64,000 nt of DNA from [Leptolyngbya] sp. JSC-1 (lineage in GTDB: Bacteria > Cyanobacteriota > Cyanobacteriia > Elainellales > Elainellaceae). Under the pieces are notes generated by a model. The model had not been told where the DNA came from. It ran no database searches and worked only from the letters and a program-made list of their open reading frames with translations. The stretch covers positions 4,681,423-4,745,422 of the forward strand of contig KL662191.1 of assembly GCA_000733415.1 (NCBI GenBank). The letters run 5' to 3'. The position numbers and the translations under genes were made by a program. Each line of letters begins with the position of its first letter. The stretch's first letter is position 1. Of the stretch, positions 61,134-64,000 are shown in pieces.

Positions 61134-62819
61134 CTAGGGTGGCTTAAAAAGAAAGCCTCTAAACAACCAGTCAAGCCGCTGCCCAGACTGGAACCGCCAT
61201 TCAGCATCTAGGATCCAGCTTGAATTACCTGAAAGGAGCAACTGTTCAGTCTCTAGCTGAGGAAGCACCCGTTTGCTCCAACAACTATGCTGACAACTAC
61301 GCTGACAACTACGCTGACAACTATGCCAATAACTTGCATCTGCATCTGCACTTCCGTGAGTAGAACAATCAAAACTCGCATCAACTGTGGTATTACCATC
61401 ATTGATCCCAAAATCTTCTATTTCTTGATCGCTAGAATCCACTGGCTGCGCTGAATTACCATCTAGTACAGCTAATAAGTTTGTAGAATCTTGATCGGAT
61501 ATCTGGACTGGTTCTAGTTGGGTATATTGGTCAGATGGATTTAAAGGGTTATTAATAAAGTTCTGATCCTCTGGAACAACTAGAAAGTTTGGATGCCATA
61601 GGTCTTTGTAGCGATAGAGGGAAGCTCCTCCAATTCCGTACTGAGTTAGTGCTTTAAATCTTGCTGTAGCTTGGGCTGGTAGAGCGTTCTGATTGAGTAG
61701 ATCGGCAATAGCCTGTCTGATTCGTTCTTTTGTATTCTCAGATTGTTGTTGATTCCAGTTCAGGGATTGCTCAGATCTAGATGGTTCTGCACTCTGTTGA
61801 TCCAGAGTATTATTAATACAAGAACTAGTACCGTAGGGAAAGTAGTGGCTGTTTTCCACACATCTTGCCCACTCTGCGGCTCTATGTTCAATCTCATGTT
61901 GATGCTGGCACCATTCTTGATATCCGGGAAGTGATCTGGCAACAGCTATAATTTCATCAACGAGTGATTGTCCAATCAAAGGCGTACTGCCTTCCAGGAT
62001 GTGGTGGAAGATGTAAGTTCGCATGGCAATCCGTCCGAGCAAATAGTTAGTCTGCCCGTAGCCGGTCCAACCTAATTCGATCTCCGCATTTAGATCGTTG
62101 AGAAACTTAGCAGCCTTGCCGGATATCTGGTACCGCTCGCGTTGGTTCTGTTTGAGAATCCGGCTGAGCAGTCGGGGTGGAATTTCGTTGTGTTGTTGGC
62201 TGCTCTGCCATTGCTGCACAAAGTTGAAGCGATCCGTCCAAACAGGTTCAAAGTCCTGATTCAGTAAGTACGACCCCATCTGTAGCGGCAGCCGATGGGC
62301 ATTAAATAAACTTGGTTTTCCTTGGGTGTTTGGGCTTCTGTGATTAGGAAAGACTTCTAGACAACCTGGTTTTACGCTAAAGCCAGCATTCTCTAGCAAA
62401 ACGGTGAGGGTTGCTCCCAGTTCCCAGGTTTTTTGAGCTGACTGAAACGGAAAGTAAATATGTAAACCACCGCTATAGCTAGATGTACAGATTAGACAGC
62501 GAGTCAGGCCCAGCGGTTCTAGCACACCCAGAATTCGCTGCACCGCGAACCCGTCCCGATCTGGGTGATAAGGGCTGCCAGCATCGATATCCAGTAAGCA
62601 ATACCGTGTTTTTACACCAAAGCGAACGCCATAGAGATAGCTACTTTGATTTAACAGGCGATTTGTTAGGGGATGGCGGCTTTCGGTTTGCCAATGCGGT
62701 TTTGTTCCTGGTTCCGGATGGGGTGCGTAAATGTAATCAAATCGATGTGGAAATAAATCAAAGAAAGCCTGACTGCTCTCTTTGACCAGACAAGATTCTG
62801 GAGGTGAGGCTAGGAACAT
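61134..62819 (-). CDS. Primase-polymerase-like (AEP fold) protein, possible replication initiator
   Basis: A 561-residue protein. Residues about 20-200 show the archaeo-eukaryotic primase pattern: CLLDIDAGSPYH (D77, D79), SYSGGLHIYFPF (H120), an acidic residue in CLEVFPN (E155), and AHRLPLQMGSYL, which resembles the RLP-type motif that follows in related primases. Residues about 230-330 are helical, and about 360-420 (TKERIRQAIADLLNQ...ARFKALTQYGIGGASLYRYKDLWHP) look like a helix-turn-helix. The last part is low complexity with tandem SCQ(R/H) units. No helicase motif is visible. Upstream lie eight iteron-like repeats. The function as replication initiator is inference. Confidence 0.6.
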   Translation of the reverse strand: MFLASPPESCLVKESSQAFFDLFPHRFDYIYAPHPEPGTKPHWQTESRHPLTNRLLNQSSYLYGVRFGVKTRYCLLDIDAGSPYHPDRDGFAVQRILGVLEPLGLTRCLICTSSYSGGLHIYFPFQSAQKTWELGATLTVLLENAGFSVKPGCLEVFPNHRSPNTQGKPSLFNAHRLPLQMGSYLLNQDFEPVWTDRFNFVQQWQSSQQHNEIPPRLLSRILKQNQRERYQISGKAAKFLNDLNAEIELGWTGYGQTNYLLGRIAMRTYIFHHILEGSTPLIGQSLVDEIIAVARSLPGYQEWCQHQHEIEHRAAEWARCVENSHYFPYGTSSCINNTLDQQSAEPSRSEQSLNWNQQQSENTKERIRQAIADLLNQNALPAQATARFKALTQYGIGGASLYRYKDLWHPNFLVVPEDQNFINNPLNPSDQYTQLEPVQISDQDSTNLLAVLDGNSAQPVDSSDQEIEDFGINDGNTTVDASFDCSTHGSADADASYWHSCQRSCQRSCQHSCWSKRVLPQLETEQLLLSGNSSWILDAEWRFQSGQRLDWLFRGFLFKPP

Positions 62820-62983
62820 CCCACTCTACCTCCAGTTTCTGAAGAGGGGTATGCGGCTCTGCTAAACCCCCTAATTAATCGAAACAAAACGGACGGCCCT
62901 ATACCAGAGCCGAAAAAGTTGCTAGAATTTTCAGACATAACAATCCAAACCTCACCCACTCAAGTGAGGTACAACCAACTCAG

Positions 62984-63026
62984 AAACCCTTTAGCTAACT
63001 GTGGTAGGGAGGCCAGAGGGTTTTTT
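62984..63026 (+). terminator. Intrinsic terminator facing right, upstream of the AEP gene
   Basis: AAACCCT (62984-62990) pairs with AGGGTTT (63017-63023), then T-run. It points rightward, opposite to the AEP gene, yet no rightward gene precedes it within 1.8 kb, so the transcript it ends may be a small RNA. Confidence 0.5.
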
Positions 63027-63182
63027 ATTGCGTTTCAACAATCTCAAGGCAGGACGGACTCAACGAACCCAGAATTAGCGAAATTAACCACCTCCTAGCG
63101 CAAGCTTGATTCAGACTTAATCAGAATTGATGAGAGGTTAGCACCGAAAAATTTTGATCTCAACCGTTCCTGACGAACAATA

Positions 63183-63486
63183 CGCCGGAGTAATAGCCTG
63201 ATTCTTCGCCGGAGTTACAGGTACAAATTATCCGTCGGAGTTACAGGCTGAGGCTGGGTAATCCGCCAGAGTTACAGGTAAGAACGAGGCCAGCTTTCTG
63301 TGCAGTGGGGTATGATGAGTTGCCTTCTGCTCTGGATTGAGCTTGATCCAAGATCTTGCGTTCCCTGACGCAAAAATCAACGCCGGAGTTACAGGCTGTG
63401 TCTAAACCGTCCGCGCGAGTTATAGGCTAAAACCATCCGCCGGAGTTACAGGATCAAGCGATCAAAACATCCGCCGGAGTTACAGG
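63183..63486 (+). repeat. Eight iteron-like 15-bp repeats in two groups of four
   Basis: Consensus CGCCGGAGTTACAGG. Copies begin at 63183, 63207, 63233, 63264 (first group) and 63381, 63412, 63438, 63472 (second group). Four copies are perfect (63207, 63381, 63438, 63472); the others differ at one to three or four positions. Spacing inside groups is 24-34 bp. All copies have the same orientation. Direct repeats of this size and number next to a replication-type gene are typical of iterons. Confidence 0.85.
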
Positions 63487-63669
63487 ATCAAACGCTAGAT
63501 GTAGCGTGTAGGGAAAAATATTTCTGTTAGACAACTAGATGTGTGGGTTTGCAAAAAGTACTGTAGGATCAGAGCACTACAGATAGAGTCAGCTCATAAG
63601 CGGTTCGTTGGGGCTGCTCGAAGCGGCTTGATATCGCTGTAGTAAGTCTTGCCGTCCGGTTTGGTTTCT

Positions 63670-64000
63670 ATGCAAAGTGCCCTAAAGCTCAAAGCCTCTA
63701 TTCCTAGTGCCGAAAAATCTGCCTTTCCTGTTGATGGTCAGCTTTTAATGGTGTTGCCACGAGCTGCCGCTTCCATCAAAAATCCCGATGTGCATCTGCC
63801 CATTCTGCGCTCGGATGAAGAAGGCTATTATCTGGAAATGCAGGTTGAGGCGGATAGCAAGGAAACTAGCGAAGTCGCGGTGATTCGCCGAGTGCCGTTG
63901 GAAAACCTTTCGGCAGAGGAGTGGGAAGAGCTGAAGGCGCAGTACGCAAAGCTCGATTTGCAAGCCTGTACCGACCAAGGCATTAGCAAGGGTCTAGAAA
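63670..64000 (+). CDS. Unidentified protein, 5' part only (runs off the right edge)
   Basis: An open frame begins at ATG 63670 (MQSALKLKASIPSAEKSAFP...) and stays open for 110 codons to the window end. Its composition is plausible for a real protein: polar, Glu-rich, no membrane segment (LPRAAASIKNPDVHLPILRSDEEGYYLEMQVEADS...; LENLSAEEWEELKAQYAKLDLQ). I do not recognise a family. It starts 183 bp after the last iteron and so may belong to the same module. Confidence 0.6.
   Translation, partial: MQSALKLKASIPSAEKSAFPVDGQLLMVLPRAAASIKNPDVHLPILRSDEEGYYLEMQVEADSKETSEVAVIRRVPLENLSAEEWEELKAQYAKLDLQACTDQGISKGLE

Larger units (their letters stand above)
62820..63669. other. 850-bp non-coding region with iterons and hairpins
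   Basis: No gene is visible. It contains a 6-bp hairpin CCTCAC/GTGAGG at 62950-62969, a terminator-like hairpin at 62984-63026, and two groups of four iteron-like repeats between 63183 and 63486. The start of the partial right-edge gene follows. The layout is that of a control or replication-origin-like region. Confidence 0.6.

Noticed and set aside
63183..63486. CRISPR array
   Set aside because: The repeats are only 15 bp, imperfect, with 9-20 bp and one 100-bp spacing and no cas genes; iteron-like direct repeats fit better.

Overview
The window looks like chromosomal DNA of a cyanobacterium, probably a filamentous Leptolyngbya-like one. The clues are a carboxysomal-type beta-carbonic anhydrase (CcaA), a CrtH/CrtISO-like carotenoid isomerase, a Synechocystis-type arsenate reductase (C8/C80/C82), a secreted parallel beta-helix protein with an RTX-like tail, a FAAL-loaded type I PKS, and heptanucleotide tandem repeats (STRR-like). 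Genus-level placement is inference. A tRNA gene, pyruvate kinase, phosphoglycerate mutase and a complete dTDP-rhamnose operon argue for chromosome rather than plasmid.

Layout. 0.3-3.6 kb: tRNA-Arg(TCT), ccaA, and a convergent dgcA-dgcN pair (N-acetyl-D-Glu type chemistry). 3.8-11.2 kb: a polyprenyl-phosphate-type glycosyltransferase with a large membrane protein, a VOC protein, a sugar isomerase-like protein, the fused nnr repair enzyme followed by two identical terminators, and a membrane glycosyltransferase. 11.8-15.5 kb: rmlC-D-A-B. 15.7-20.6 kb: a lipoprotein with a glycoside-hydrolase-like fold, a transposase relic, an esterase fused to a META domain, and a broken HEAT-repeat gene. 20.6-24.6 kb: convergent FkbM methyltransferase and SPINDLY-type glycosyltransferase genes. 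24.8-30.0 kb: a DUF1003-like membrane protein with a Ser-Glu repeat tail, alpha-amylase, a carotenoid isomerase-like enzyme and a SARP/BTAD regulator. 30.3-32.8 kb: a subtilase with N-terminal GGEIPSA repeats and five C-terminal repeats, preceded by a possible coupled small ORF. 33.4-42.1 kb: one 2874-residue PKS (FAAL-ACP-KS-AT-DH-ER-KR-ACP). 42.1-47.1 kb: an arsenic island with two ArsR regulators, ArsI, a phosphate-binding lipoprotein, an aquaglyceroporin, ArsC, a dual-specificity phosphatase and ArsH, with recognisable operators. 47.2-51.4 kb: Uma2 protein and a uracil-catabolism set (URC4-like, Upp, URC1-like). 51.5-61.1 kb: GNAT, glycosidase-like protein, beta-helix protein, pyk, gpm, a LysE fragment, VOC, an acetylpolyamine amidohydrolase-like enzyme, DUF2805 and a Deg-like protease. 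61.1-64.0 kb: a primase-polymerase-like (AEP fold) protein, about 850 bp of non-coding DNA with eight iteron-like repeats in two groups of four, and an unidentified partial gene.

How the genes work together. The arsenic genes form a regulon: an identical CATCAA-N6-TTGATG operator lies over the start codon of the second arsR and in front of the phosphate-binding-protein gene. There is no ArsB or Acr3 pump, so arsenite exit would be through the aquaglyceroporin. The rml genes and nearby glycosyltransferases would serve surface polysaccharide. URC4/Upp/URC1 fit uracil salvage and degradation. The PKS has a loading module and one fully reducing extension module but no release domain.

Most worth a second look: the AEP-like protein with paired four-iteron arrays; three copies of one 30-bp element embedded in frame in the PKS gene in both orientations; a six-copy octanucleotide repeat between its ER and KR domains; and the repeat-bearing subtilase.
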